Shown here one piece after another: positions 22,801 to 33,034 of a stretch of DNA of 64,000 bases. A program made the position numbers and the translations under genes. The notes under the pieces are model-generated. The model saw only the letters and a program-made list of their open reading frames with translations, had not been told where the DNA came from and ran no database searches. The stretch's first letter is position 1, and each line of letters opens with the position of its first letter. The DNA is from Symbiodinium natans (taxonomy: Eukaryota; Sar; Dinophyceae; Suessiales; Symbiodiniaceae), in assembly GCA_905221605.1 (NCBI GenBank), contig CAJNDS010002130.1, positions 139,001 through 203,000 on the forward strand, written 5' to 3'.

Positions 22801-25800
22801 ACCCGAAACCCCTAAACCCTAGACCTAAACCCTAAACCCTGAACCCTAAACAGGAAGTCAAGCTGAGGAGCAGGTAGTCCGCAAAATTGATCGCCTCCAA
22901 AGAGGCGCTGGAAACGCCCTTCAGCACCTCGGTTCGGGGTGAGGTTTGCGTGCTCGCGGAGATGCACCAAAAAGACCTATACCATACATATGTATGTATA
23001 TATATATATATGGTGAGTTCTCAAAAATCCCGGTCCCTTTTTTGGGGTACCCTACATATCAAGGGCGTGTAGTGGTAACCCCAGAAGGGACCACAACTTA
23101 AAATGAAGTTGCCACACATCACTCTGCAGTACTAGGGCTGCTAAATTGTGGCCTCCGTCGCAGCTTCATGCCTAGCATTCTCGAGATGGTCGAGGCACCG
23201 CGGCAACGTCGGAGTCCTCCTGGGATGAAACGACAAGCTACGGGGTTTAGGGTATGAGGGTGTGAGGGTATGAGGGTATTAGGGGATTAGGGGATTAGGG
23301 TGTAGGGTTTAGGGTTTTGTGGGCAACACCCACAAAACACGGTCTCAGCAACCTTCTGCTGCAGGATCCGGACCCCCAAGCACCCCTCTAGGCCCCACGT
23401 AATGATACTCCCAAGACCACTCTTTTGTTGCCGCGGCAGTCCTTCTTCGCCAAGTAGGAGGTTGCAACGAAGCCTGCCGCACCGATCCTCAGAATGCCGG
23501 CTGAACCCCACACATCCAGATACAGAGAATGGCTCTATAAACGTTAAGCCGCCAAAGTTTTGGAGCTACCAATATGCAGATATGCAACGTAAATTTCACC
23601 CGATTCTCACCCGATTCTATTTTGGTAGCCGCAAACCGTGAAATCCTGATATCCAAACCCAAAACCCCAAACCCGAGCCACGGAAGACTGCCTGAGCCCT
23701 TGGAGTCATCGCAGGTGGCATCAAGCCTTCCCACGCAACCACCTGAACCCCAAAGAAGCCCCCCCAGAAGCCCCTGCTAAACCCGAATAAACCCTCCTAA
23801 GCCCTGAACCCTGAACCCTAGACCCTAAACCCCAAACCCTCAACCCTATAAACCCTAGACCCTATAAACCCTCAACCCCTCAAGCCCGAGTCCATAAATC
23901 GCCATCTCTTAACTACAAAAAACAAAAAAGGCCGAGGGGCCAGAAGCCGCCAAGGAGGAGGCCGGCGACCCCACCCAACACACCGGCGGTGGCAATGCTG
24001 TTCTCCTGAAACCCTAAACCCTCAACCCTAAACCCTAAACCCTCGTGTGCGTTGCGGGGTTTAGGGGGTTTAGCGGTTAGGGGGTTTCAGGGTTTGGGGG
24101 GGTTTAGGGGGGGTTCGGGGGGGGTGCGGGGGAGGTTTAGGGGGGTTTAGCGGTTTAGGGGTTGTTTGGGGTTGTTTGGGGGTTGGGGGACTCCTGAAAG
24201 TGTGGGTTGAGGCGTTTAGAGGGTTTGGAGATCTTGCGGGTTTAGGGGTTGTTTGAGAGTTTAGGGGTTTAGGCTCTTAAAACCAAGAAGTGTCCCTTCT
24301 TGGGAAGACCGAGTCAGGGGAGCAGCTTGTGCTGGGTTCATGAGGGTTCCCGGAGACTCCAATAGCTCCAACCGTTTTCTTAAGGAATATTCCCTAAGTC
24401 AGAGCAGCATCCGTATTGCTTTTTTCCAAGAATCAAGCAGCCCCATCAATCAAGGGACAGAAGCGCCTAGGAGTCTCCGCGCTTCCCTCAAGGTCCAGGT
24501 TTTTGTTGTCAGCTACTTCGGGGTCCAATGCGGTTTAAATTAAGGGTTTAGGGTTTGAGAAGAGTAGGCTTCATCATGGTGTACCATGTATTGCGAGGAT
24601 TGGCAAGGGTTTGGCGTACCAGGACTTAGAGTCTTACCAGTTCGCAGCAGGGAATTAGGGAACTCAGGCAGTTGCCCTAGATCATCCCTTATAGCAGGCA
24701 ACACACGGGGGGATACTGGAGTACCCAGCTCCCAAAACCCTCAACCCCGAACCCCGAACCCCAAACCCCAAACCCCAAACCCTAAACCCTAAACCTCCCC
24801 CAAACCCCAAACCCCAAACCCTAAACCCTAAACCTCCGTGAGTAGCATTTGCAAGAGTGCCCGCTCCCCGGCTCTCGCCTTTGTCACCTTTACGAGCGCC
24901 ACGGAGGAGGAGCCGCTGGCGGCGGCCTGGACGAAGTAGCAGTGGTCAGGTTTAGGGTTTAGGGTTTAGGGTTTAGGGTTTAGGGTTTAGGGTTTAGGGT
25001 TTAGGGTTTAGGGTTTAGGGTTTAGGGTTTAGGGTTTAGGGTTTAGGGTTTAGGGTTTAGGGTTTAGGGTTTAGGGTTTTGCGGTTTACGGTTTAGGGTT
25101 TACTTATCAGTAGGGAACGCAAGGGCACTAGCAGCAAGAGCCTACAACAGATGATGCAATCTGAAATGGCAAGCTTGCATGACATTACCAGGCTTCGGCG
25201 AATGTAGGGCTCATTGCAAATTTACAAAGGGTGGATCAGCATCTTAGTTCCTTGAACATTAATATTGTTAAGCCTAGGGCCTTTGACGAATAACATTAGC
25301 TCCGAACTTCATTTCAAACCCGCGGTAAGGCATATGTACGAATTCAAGCAGGCACCGAAGTTGTTTGGAGCGCGCCATTTAGCCTCTATTTCACTTGAGG
25401 ATGCGGATGCCTTGTTAAAAAGGCCAATCTTTTTGACCTCCTTAAAAACCCTGAACTAGGAAGATAAGCCCTTATCAGGAGCTGATTTACGGGGCTTCTT
25501 GAACTTGAAGAATCCTGCAACTTCAAGAAAGATCAGGGTTTAGGGTTTAGGGTTTAGGGTTTAGGGTTCAGGCATGTTAAACTACCGTCTTCAAGTCTTG
25601 CAAGTCCTGGTCTTGAAGAAGCTTTGGCTTGTAGCAGGATGGAGGTTTACGAAAATAAGGGAACCCCCCCCCCCCCCTCCCCAATTTTGACCCCCAAACA
25701 GTAGGATTTCCTTCGTAAGGACCCCAAGAAGGTATCCCCTATCTTCGGAAACCCTCAGATTCACGATGATGATGAATTTTGTTGTTCTTATGAGAATGCA

Positions 25801-28800
25801 TACCTCCCTACCAACAAACACGAACTCCTATCTATGGGCAATGATACGGCCCCTTCCTCAGTTAGACCCACCCCTTCCCCCTGACTTCAGCATCGCCCCC
25901 CTTGCTATGCTCATCGAAGTTGTAAGAGCAAAGGATCTGCCACACGCCCGACGCGCCGCTTAGAGTACCCCAACACACATGTCGAGCTATGTCTAAGGGG
26001 ACGCACAACTTTGGAACATGGAACACCCGGCCTGCTACAAATTGGCAGCTTTTCGATCTCGTGTTATCATCCCACCCTTCTGAGCTTAACCAGCTCTTGG
26101 CAAAGGAGTTCAGATGCTGCGACTCTGTCGTGGTCGCAACAACCGCCAGCGATCTGCCAAAGACACCAAGCTCCCACCACATCCCACCACTACGCAGCTG
26201 CATCACGGAACCGCTAACTCCCTGAGAGCTTGTTTCGCCCACTGGCGGCTACTGGCAGTACCTCTGTACGAGGACGCACTAGACGTGCGCATGCAGTGCG
26301 CCTGCCATCATCTAGCACCCACAATATCATTAGAACACATCAGGTAAAACCGGATCAGCATTTCCCGTTGGCGGGCCTTGAAGGGCTTGGGGGGGCAAGC
26401 TGTCCGACCTCCGAATATCCTACCATGAGTGGAGACATGGTAAGCTCTTCAGCAAATGACAATACTTATAGGCATCGTGCCTATCCTATGATCGCCCATC
26501 GGTTCTGCTATGAGTCAGGTTCTGTATGGTTCTATCGGGGCTCTCGCAAGCCTCCCCCAAAAGTCGCCTTGATACCGGCTGCAGTTGGTTCTCCACAGCC
26601 GCAGGCTTCAAAGCGAGCAGTGTCTGAAATGAACACCGGCCGCATGTTGCGCCGGATTTCAGCACTTCATGCGGCGGAGGTTTGCTGCGCTGGCCAGAGC
26701 ACTGAGGTGTTCCCATCAGTGTCTAAAGCCCCTTCGACTTGTATATTACAGCGTGGCCCAGCCAAGTAGCTTTGGCCACAAGGTGTTTCCTGTAGCAGCT
26801 ACTTCGTTTTCTGGGCTACCGCAAGTTGAAGACCTCCGAGTCGATTGCAGAAAAGGCGCTTATCTGACTTATAAGAGAACTGACAATTGGGCAAGCTGGC
26901 GTCCAAGGCAGCTGCACGAGTGTTCGTTCACGCCTGATGGTTGTGGGCAGGCGCGCGCCTGCCGCTGTGCATATGTGCGTCTGGTGGTTTGCACACACTC
27001 CGCGCAAGAACGAACGTGTCACCTTCTTCCCGCCTCTTGCTGCGCTAATTATTAGATTAGATACTGGCCACACGCAAATCATGCATTGCAAATCTCATGA
27101 TGCCTATGTCCGGGCCGTGCGCCTGTGCACAGGTGTGGAACGGCGCGCGTACGTTTGTACTCGTGCAATTACCCGCAGCTGCACACCACCCGCACGAGAA
27201 CACGCTTCGCCGCATACCTGCCCTACACGCAACACCGCTGCACACACGCACACGCTCTGCCGTGCACCTGTACGCACACCGCCTCGCGCGCACGTAGATG
27301 CTTCGCCGAGCAGCTGCATGCGGACTGCCACGCGCGCGCACATCCCCCTTACGCAGCTGCCTGCAGGCACACTCCCTCGCATGCAGCTGCCACCTTCCCG
27401 ACCCTCCAAATGTCTATTTTCGGGGGGGTGAGGGGAGGGGTGTTTAAGTTAGAACCCTTATCCTCATCGTCTTGCTCTTGAATCTAGAAATCTAAGACAT
27501 GTCCCCCCCTACCAAGCGCGCCGAGGATTCTGCAATCTGCCAAAGTCTTCTGCGGCGCGGACGTCTTTTGATCGGGCAGCACGCAGCTTATACATGTGTA
27601 TATATATATATATATGCTTTATGTATTTACTATACTATTTCTGTATTTTATTTTTCTTGTTTTATATTATTCATTTACATATGCATATGCATATGCATAT
27701 GCATATGCATATGCACCTGCATACACATACACATACACATACACATACATATGCATGTACATATACATCTACATCTACATATACATATACATATATGCAT
27801 ATACATATGCACATGCATGCACATACACATACACATACACATACACAGACGCATACGCATACACATACACATACACATACATGTACATGTACATGTACAT
27901 GTACATATACATGTACATGTACATGCGTACATATACATATACATATACATGCATACATATACAGATACATATTATATGCTTATTGCAGCAGTGGTTCGGG
28001 GGTTCTGCAGGGTACTCGTAGCTTTGAGAACTTGTGAACCTCATCAGTGAACCGCATTGTAAGTCTTCGCGTCATGTCCTTTTATTGGTTCTGAAAGCGT
28101 CTTCATCAGGCTCTGCAAAGTTCGGGTTGGATAAGACTGCCCCTCGACCAAAAGGACATCTTCTTCCCTGTCAAGGCCGCACAATTATGCATCGAGCCCT
28201 CATGCCGCACCAGGCCCAAGACCATGCGGCAAGGAGGTCGATCTGTGAGAAAACAACTCCGGAGTCACAGCAGGCATCATGGCTCTTCCCTTCCGCAGGG
28301 CAACCGCGCCAGCACGCCGGGCTTGCATCACCTGCTTGGATGTGGTAGAAGTCGCGCTCACCGCCTTTGAAAGCACAAAGGGCTTTAGGTTCGGGTTGCA
28401 GGTGTGCTGCGTGCGAGGTCCACACCACTTTCTCATGTTGGCCTCCAGGCCCTGCACCTCCGAGGGGAAAATGACGACTTTACCTGAATTCCCCGCCGAG
28501 GTGGTGAGCATGCGGTTGTGCCATGAGGTTTGAAATACATGGGCGATCACGGGGTTGACGAAGTTGACAAAGGCGTAGCCTTTGTGTTGCTTGCAGTCGA
28601 AGGTGTACGGCACGTAGCAAAAGTCATAAAATTGCTGGAAGCCGAAGCGGTTCAACTGCTCCATGAGGTCGTGCTGCGTCACGAGCCTTGGTAAACGGCT
28701 TATCATCATAGTGGTGGCGCTGGTTTGCGGATGTGCAGCTGACACCCCCCCCCCCCTGCGAGGAAGGAAGCCTCAACTCAACCCACTGGACTGCTTCCTC

Positions 28801-29950
28801 ATCGTCGGTGTCTGGAGGACACAGCTCCGCAGGCTCCACAAGTCCGGCACAGGGCTCCGAGTCAAACTCGGAGCTGGCTTCGCTGACTTCGAAGGGTGTG
28901 TAGCCGGAGTAGCTGCGGGATCGACGGAGGGTGGTCCGAACGGGAGAAGACTCTTCATCGAAGGTGAGAAACGCCCGTGGCAAAGGTGGCAGACGAGATT
29001 CCATGAAAGCCATGGCTGAGTGCGATAGCTGCAGTTGAACTCCGGATGTAAGAAATGCTCGCCTGCCCCAGCGCGGAGGCTTGATTCCGAAAACTCTGAG
29101 CGGCACTCAGGTTTCTTCAGCTGGAACTACCCTTTGAATTGCGCAGCTCCAAGCTTGGGCACTCCAAGCTTGGGCACTCCCCAGAAATTTGCGAACCCTA
29201 AAGGCTCATACCCGCGGAACCCACCGAACTTGCTAAACCCCCCTAGGCTCCCTTACCCTAAACTCCCTTACCCTAAACCCTAAACCCTAAACCCTAAACC
29301 CTAAACCCTAAACCCTAAACCCTAAACCCTAAACCCTAAACCACCCTAATTACATCCCAAGAGTTTCTTGTCTCCTGGCCTCTGCAGCCCTTGGCGTGCG
29401 GCTTGGGCTGCTAGGAGCCAGGCCGGTGAAGCAGAGCGCGGCAGGCACCTAACTTCTCAGGTTTAGGGTTTAAAGGTTAAGGGTTGAGGGTTAAGGGTTA
29501 AGGGTTTAGGGGTGTAAAGGTTCAGGGTTACAGGAGTAGAGTGAGGCGTGTTGGGCAATTTCGGGTAGAGGTACAAGGGGATAATGGTCATCATTTAGAC
29601 TGCGGCACTACTTTGGATTCCTGGGATTTCTTGGGCGCTGCAAATCAGGGGCTGCAAAAACCTGCCTCAAGACTCATCTGGGTTCTGTACGGCATGTCAG
29701 AGTCAGAAGTCCCCCCCCCTCCCCACAGAGCCCAAGCGCAATGAGGAGAGCCAGCAGGGCAGCGCGAGCAGTGCGGCCTCGACAAAAATTAAAAAGGTCT
29801 GTGGGTACGAAGGTTTGACTCATCCTCAGGCATGTCTGAGAGTGTACATGCCCAGAAGACATCTCTGTCTGAGAGGAAATGCGACGGACACACCTTCAAG
29901 ATATGCCACAACACCCCCGATGGCGTGTGCCGGCCTCGTGCAACAGCCAT
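19811..29950 (-). CDS. Copy 4: diverged paralogue with greatly expanded introns
   Basis: Exons in transcript order: 29935-29950, 29740-29777, 29419-29448, 24879-24926, 23941-24005, 23442-23487, 23205-23219, 22872-22927, 21902-21929, 21587-21640, 21171-21204, 20551-20576, 20292-20351, 20015-20041, 19811-19870. They total 603 nt in frame, encoding 200 residues and TGA. All 14 intron positions and phases match the tandem copies. The protein is clearly homologous: MAVARGRTARAALLALLI leader, VPAALCFTG, SVALVKVTK, AGVLGGVAGLLLGGFW, GAAGFVATSYLAKK, LNSKYDVSTK, FDKDVGIK, VVELNDQYK and EKSKSS are kept. It has lost one codon after FTG and three in the Ser/Ala-rich stretch. Every intron is longer than in copy 3. 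Intron 3 is 4,492 bp against 97 bp and contains another gene. Introns are filled with telomere-like repeats, microsatellites and an inverted-end element. No disabling change was seen, so it is probably functional. Confidence 0.9.
20151..20241. mobile_element. Inverted-end element inside intron 13 of copy 4
   Basis: The left arm GGGAACGAGGGAATTAGGTAC (20151-20171; 21 bases, split as GGGAACGAGG and GAATTAGGTAC) matches the reverse complement of 20221-20241 at 19 of 21 positions. The ~90 bp hairpin-forming unit sits in a 250 bp intron whose counterpart in copy 3 is 98 bp, so an insertion accounts for much of the growth. It looks like a miniature inverted-repeat or introner-type element; no target duplication was confirmed. 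Confidence 0.6.
20598..20716. repeat. TTC/TTA microsatellite in intron 11 of copy 4
   Basis: About 118 bp of TTC triplets with TTA interruptions. A purine-free strand of this length can form triplex DNA. It encodes only homopolymer-like frames and is intronic. A run of C follows at 20802-20819. Confidence 0.9.
21710..21870. repeat. Short tandem repeats in intron 9 of copy 4
   Basis: Four to five degenerate copies of a ~33 bp unit containing GCCAACTCGCCCCTG followed by A-runs and a CACGAT/CCACGA block. Several units carry an A-rich tract of 5-15 bases. It lies entirely within the intron between exons 9 and 10 of copy 4. Confidence 0.6.
22360..22562. repeat. GGTGGAGG-type minisatellite in intron 8 of copy 4
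   Basis: About 200 bp of 8-9 bp units (GGGGTGGA, earlier GGGGGTGGA). The strand is strongly G-rich and could form G-quadruplexes on the non-template strand of copy 4. It explains part of the growth of this intron from 90 to 942 bp. Confidence 0.9.
23640..24270. repeat. Telomere-like repeats around exon 5 of copy 4
   Basis: CCCTAAA/CCCTGAA variants at 23645-23885 lie left of exon 5 (23941-24005), CCCTAAA units at 24008-24045 lie right of it, then TTTAGGGG-type variants to 24270. All lie in introns 4 and 5 of copy 4. Confidence 0.8.
24735..24835. repeat. CCCTAAA/CCCCAAA array left of exon 4 of copy 4
   Basis: About fourteen units, located just downstream (in transcript sense) of exon 4. In the transcript these are TTTAGGG repeats close to the donor. 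Confidence 0.85.
24952..25102. repeat. TTTAGGG array right of exon 4 of copy 4
   Basis: About twenty near-perfect TTTAGGG units, one of the longest arrays in the window. In transcript sense they are CCCTAAA repeats that end about 25 nt before the exon 4 acceptor. Confidence 0.95.
25639..25757. mobile_element. Copy of the ~105 bp inverted-end element
   Basis: Starts GGAGGTTTACGAAAATAAGG and ends CTTCGGAAACCCTC, with the internal AGTAGGATTTCC and AAGGACCCCAAGAAGG blocks. A C13 run has expanded inside it. It lies in intron 3 of copy 4. Confidence 0.6.
27596..27975. repeat. TA/ATGCAT/ACATAC compound microsatellite in intron 3 of copy 4
   Basis: A TA run near 27600-27614, six GCATAT hexamers at about 27680-27715, then ~250 bp of ACATAC, ACATGT and ATACAT variants. 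Long open frames here are made of alternating Tyr/Ile/His/Thr codons and are repeat artefacts. Confidence 0.9.
28200..29013 (-). CDS. Mei2-like RRM protein gene, frame broken at a G12 run
   Basis: Two overlapping minus-strand frames form one protein. The upstream part starts at ATG 29011-29013 (MAFMESRLPPLP) and is Ser/Arg then acidic (DTDDEEAVQWVELRLP). The downstream part carries a Mei2-type C-terminal RRM: TTMMISRLP (RNP2 position), LMEQLNRFGFQQFYDF, CYVPYTFDCKQHKGYAFVNF (RNP1 position) and the following helix to about 28560, ending at TGA 28200-28202. The frames meet at a run of twelve C (plus strand 28745-28756); one base fewer would join them into a protein of about 270 residues. Mei2-like RRM proteins bind RNA and are numerous in dinoflagellates. 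The break could be a sequencing slip, a polymorphism or a real pseudogene. The gene has no intron and lies within intron 3 of copy 4, on the same strand. Confidence 0.82.
29265..29345. repeat. CCCTAAA array left of exon 3 of copy 4
   Basis: About eleven CCCTAAA units, with a TTTAGGG/TTAAGGG array (29460-29520) on the other side of exon 3. Degenerate GGGCACTCCAAGCTT duplicates occur at 29157-29180. Confidence 0.9.
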
Positions 29951-31080
29951 GGTTCCAAGAAGAAACGGGGGGAGCAAGGGATCGGTTCTGCGTGGACGTT
30001 TGGGCCCGAACGGCTCGCGGTACTAAGCCTGTGTCAAACTCGCGAATCGATTTTTACTGGAGCTGGAGGTCTGGGTGCGTAATTCACAGAAGCAAGATTA
30101 AGGAACCTGCACTAACATGTACAGAGTGACCCAGAAAAGCTGCGACGAGATCAGCCTGGCCTGACTGGAAGGGGATGGCCGCGTCGTTTGCCGATCATGG
30201 AGCAAACTAGGCTCGAGCCAACGTCAGCATAGGAAAGACACCCGCAAAGACACAACCCGCGACCTGCCGTGAAACCAGCTGGACAAATCCTGCAGCCCCC
30301 CCCCTGGTGAGCGCGCCTATCTCTCCTCTAGGAACTTATCAGGGAGGTCTCCTTGCACCAAATCTCCAAACGCCCTGAAAATCATAACAGTAACAACAAT
30401 ACGAATAGCAACGATTGAACAACAAATATGGCCAGAGCTGCGAACAACAGTAGTAACCAGATCATAACAACAAGGAGAACAACGGCAACCATAAGTAGAG
30501 AAGGCGGGATAACAAGAAAACACCAGAACAAGAACAACGAACATGCCAATAACGATAATGACAATAACAAGGTCAATGTTAAGCAGTAAAGACATAAGAA
30601 CAGTAACAACGGGCAACAGCAAGAATAACACCAAAAACAACAATAGCAATAACAGTAGCAATGCCAAAAGCAGCCATAGTACTCATCATCCTCATCCCCA
30701 TCGCGCCGCGCCCTCCCCCAAGTCAACCTCCCGGCACAAGGCCTCCGCTCGCCGCCATCGCAGAAAGCAGAGGGCTGCGCGGCCCTTTGGTTGCTTGCTC
30801 TTGGCTCTTTGCTCCAATGAGTGTCTTGTGCTTCTTTTGGCTCAACTTTGTTTTTTTCATCTATACTGTGGCGTAGTTCGTGCTTACTTTGGTAAGTCTC
30901 GTCTAGTATCCGTTGGCCTTTCTGTCTTACAGCCCACTTTTTCTTCTACCATTTGACAAGGGCGTGAGTATTGCTGGTACTACTCTTATCTTCCGGCTGT
31001 GGCTGCGGCTACCAAGAAGCAGCCCATGGAGCTGGTGCGGTAGGTGGGTTGCGGTGGTGAGTGTGTGAGTCAGTGGCGCG
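29951..31080. other. 5' flank of copy 4; no other gene recognised
   Basis: The first ~70 bp keep the upstream block shared with the tandem copies (GGACGTTTGGGCCCGAACGG near 29995). Further right, 30380-30670 is AAC/AAT-rich low-complexity DNA whose minus-strand frames give long Leu/Val/Tyr runs that should not be taken as a membrane protein. Confidence 0.4.
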
Positions 31081-31195
31081 TAGGGTTTAGGGTTTAGGGT
31101 TTAGGGTTTAGGGTTTAGGGTTTAGGGTTTAGGGTTTAGGGTTTAGGGTTTAAGGGTTTAAGGGTTTAAGGGTTTAGGGTTTACGGTTTAGGGTG
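31081..31195. repeat. TTTAGGG array
   Basis: About sixteen units, the last ones lengthened to TTTAAGGG. CCCTAAA-type variants face it at 31300-31390. Confidence 0.9.
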
Positions 31196-31699
31196 AGGGG
31201 CCTCTAGGGCATGTGGGTTGCTTTCAAGAGGGACCGGCCCAGAGGTGGGAACGCATCCGTCCGAGCCAGCGGCTGATACATCGGAACCCCTTTGAAACCC
31301 TACTGACCCGAAACCCTTCGAACCCTGAACCCTTAAACCCTAAGCTCTAAACCCGGAAGCCTTCGAACCCTAAACCCTATCAACCCTGAAGCAAACCCTC
31401 TGGTGAGTCCGTGCTCGCAATAGAGGGCCCCAAGCTGTCCAGAAACCAATCCCTGGACTTCGGAGATGGGGTTTCGAGTTCAGGGTTCCAGTGAATGCCC
31501 AATGCCCGATCTGCTAGCCTGGATAAGAAAAAGATTCCACACTGGACCATCTTGACAACAGAGTCCGGTTTCAACTACACCTCCCAAACCAACTCTGCCT
31601 ATGACGAATTAAAGAATGGGGGGGAGAGCAGGCAGCAACCCCGAATTCCCGGCTGTTAGCCTGTAAAACCCTGAGCCCGAAACCCCAAACCCTCAAATC

Positions 31700-32690
31700 A
31701 AGACGTGCAACAAAAAGGTCACTTTCTCCAGCATGCAGCTCATGGCTAGCTGCCCTGGAGCTCGAGTGAAACCCGCCCAAGCACCTAGCTGCAGTACCAA
31801 CCTCAGCTGCACAGAATTACATACAGCAGAGGGGGTGACAAAGATGCTTCGGCGGCGTGTTGGGGCTGGAGGCCGGTGTCCAAGCCCAGGGTACCGAGCA
31901 GAAAGTCGGGGATCCTTCGGCTCCGGAAGCTTAGCAACAGCTCTCACGGCTTCACGATAAACCACGACGCCGGCATGTCGTCCGTGGTGGTGATGACCTG
32001 CGGCTTGAAATGCCCAAGCGGTTCCTTGTGAGCCCCGACTGCTTGCGCATGCTTCCCATGACTACGAGTACAACGGCTATAGGTGACGATGATGATGGTG
32101 ATGATGATGGTGGGTGTGGTGGTGATGACCATGGTTGATGTGGCTGTTACGACTACTGTGGCCCTTGGAAACAAATACTATGATCACGATTCTTACTATG
32201 GTAACTAAGTTCATGTTTACTGCAACTGCTGCTCTTGGGTTCCTCCTGAAGTTCTCCCTGTCTGAGGCGTTCATGCTTACTGTGAAATGGAATTGTGAGG
32301 CACAGCGCCTGCAGCTGCCGTCGGGCAGCAAACTTGTCCACGGCACTTCGTACCTAAGAGGCAAGGACTCATGCATATATATATATATACATAGACATAT
32401 ATATATATATATACATATATATATAACACTTTGCACCATACGTGTATACATGTGTACATATATACACATATATATATACATATATACACACACGCACACA
32501 CATTTTTGCGCGCACACACACATCTTTACATGCATGCTTTACATGCATCCTTTGCATTCACATGTACGAGTACCTAAAGGACGGCATGGTCATGGGAGCG
32601 CTGACGTTGACAAACTGCAGACCGTCGACGATGGCAGAAGCGTTAAAAATTTGACGGACAGCGTCCCGGTGTGCGCTGCCCGGGTGCATA
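31700..32690 (-). CDS. Cluster of candidate exons, unidentified gene
   Basis: Three minus-strand stretches have clear protein-like composition and no stops: about 32690-32570 (HRDAVRQIFNASAIVDGLQF, then VNVSAPMTMPSF), about 32350-32230 (EVPWTSLLPDGSCRRC, SQFHFTVSMNASDRENF) and about 32060-31945 (KHAQAVGAHKEPLGHF, KPQVITTTDDMPASWFIV). A further frame continues to about 31700. They are separated by microsatellites (TA-rich at 32371-32505; ATGATGGTG-type at 32085-32130), as expected of introns. Exon edges are approximate, no domain was recognised, and the pieces might belong to more than one gene. Confidence 0.4.
32371..32505. repeat. TA / CATATA microsatellite
   Basis: Alternating TA, CATATA and CACACG runs. 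Lies between two candidate exons. Confidence 0.85.
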
Positions 32691-32967
32691 GATGTTTCTG
32701 CCAGAATCATCCATGTAGGTGCTACCTGGCAAGTGGGGGGAGGCTGCACTTTCGTGGAGTGCCATGTCGGGGCTTTCTCTTTTGGGGGAGAGGGGGGGGG
32801 AGGGCGGCTCCTATGAAACGCAGCAAGGTATCTTGGGCACCCCTCCCTTACCCTTCTCGGAAATCCCACCAAGACAAGAGAGTGAGGCGCTCTTTTGGGG
32901 AATTGCGGGTCTCCTAAAGCTACCCTTCGACTTCGGAAGGGGGATACTTTGTAAGTATACACCGGAT

Positions 32968-33034
32968 TTATGTATGTATGTATGTATGCATGCATGCATG
33001 GATGTATATACAATATATATATATATATATATGT
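32968..33034. repeat. ATGT/ATGC tetranucleotide and TA repeats
   Basis: Four ATGT units, four ATGC-type units (TGCATGCATGCATG), then about nine TA units. Confidence 0.85.

Noticed and set aside
24952-25102. Chromosome end at the long TTTAGGG array
   Set aside because: Unique DNA and exons of one gene continue on both sides, so it is interior repeat.
26230-26769. 179-codon plus-strand frame
   Set aside because: It lies within intron 3 of copy 4, has no domain and no support from neighbours.
27499-28050. Open frames of 140-183 codons rich in Ile/Tyr/His/Thr
   Set aside because: They lie in an ACATAC-type microsatellite inside an intron of copy 4 and are open on both strands.
30317-30726. Apparent multi-pass membrane protein (Leu/Val/Phe/Tyr-rich minus-strand frames)
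   Set aside because: Both overlapping frames come from AAC/AAT low-complexity DNA; hydrophobicity is a translation artefact.
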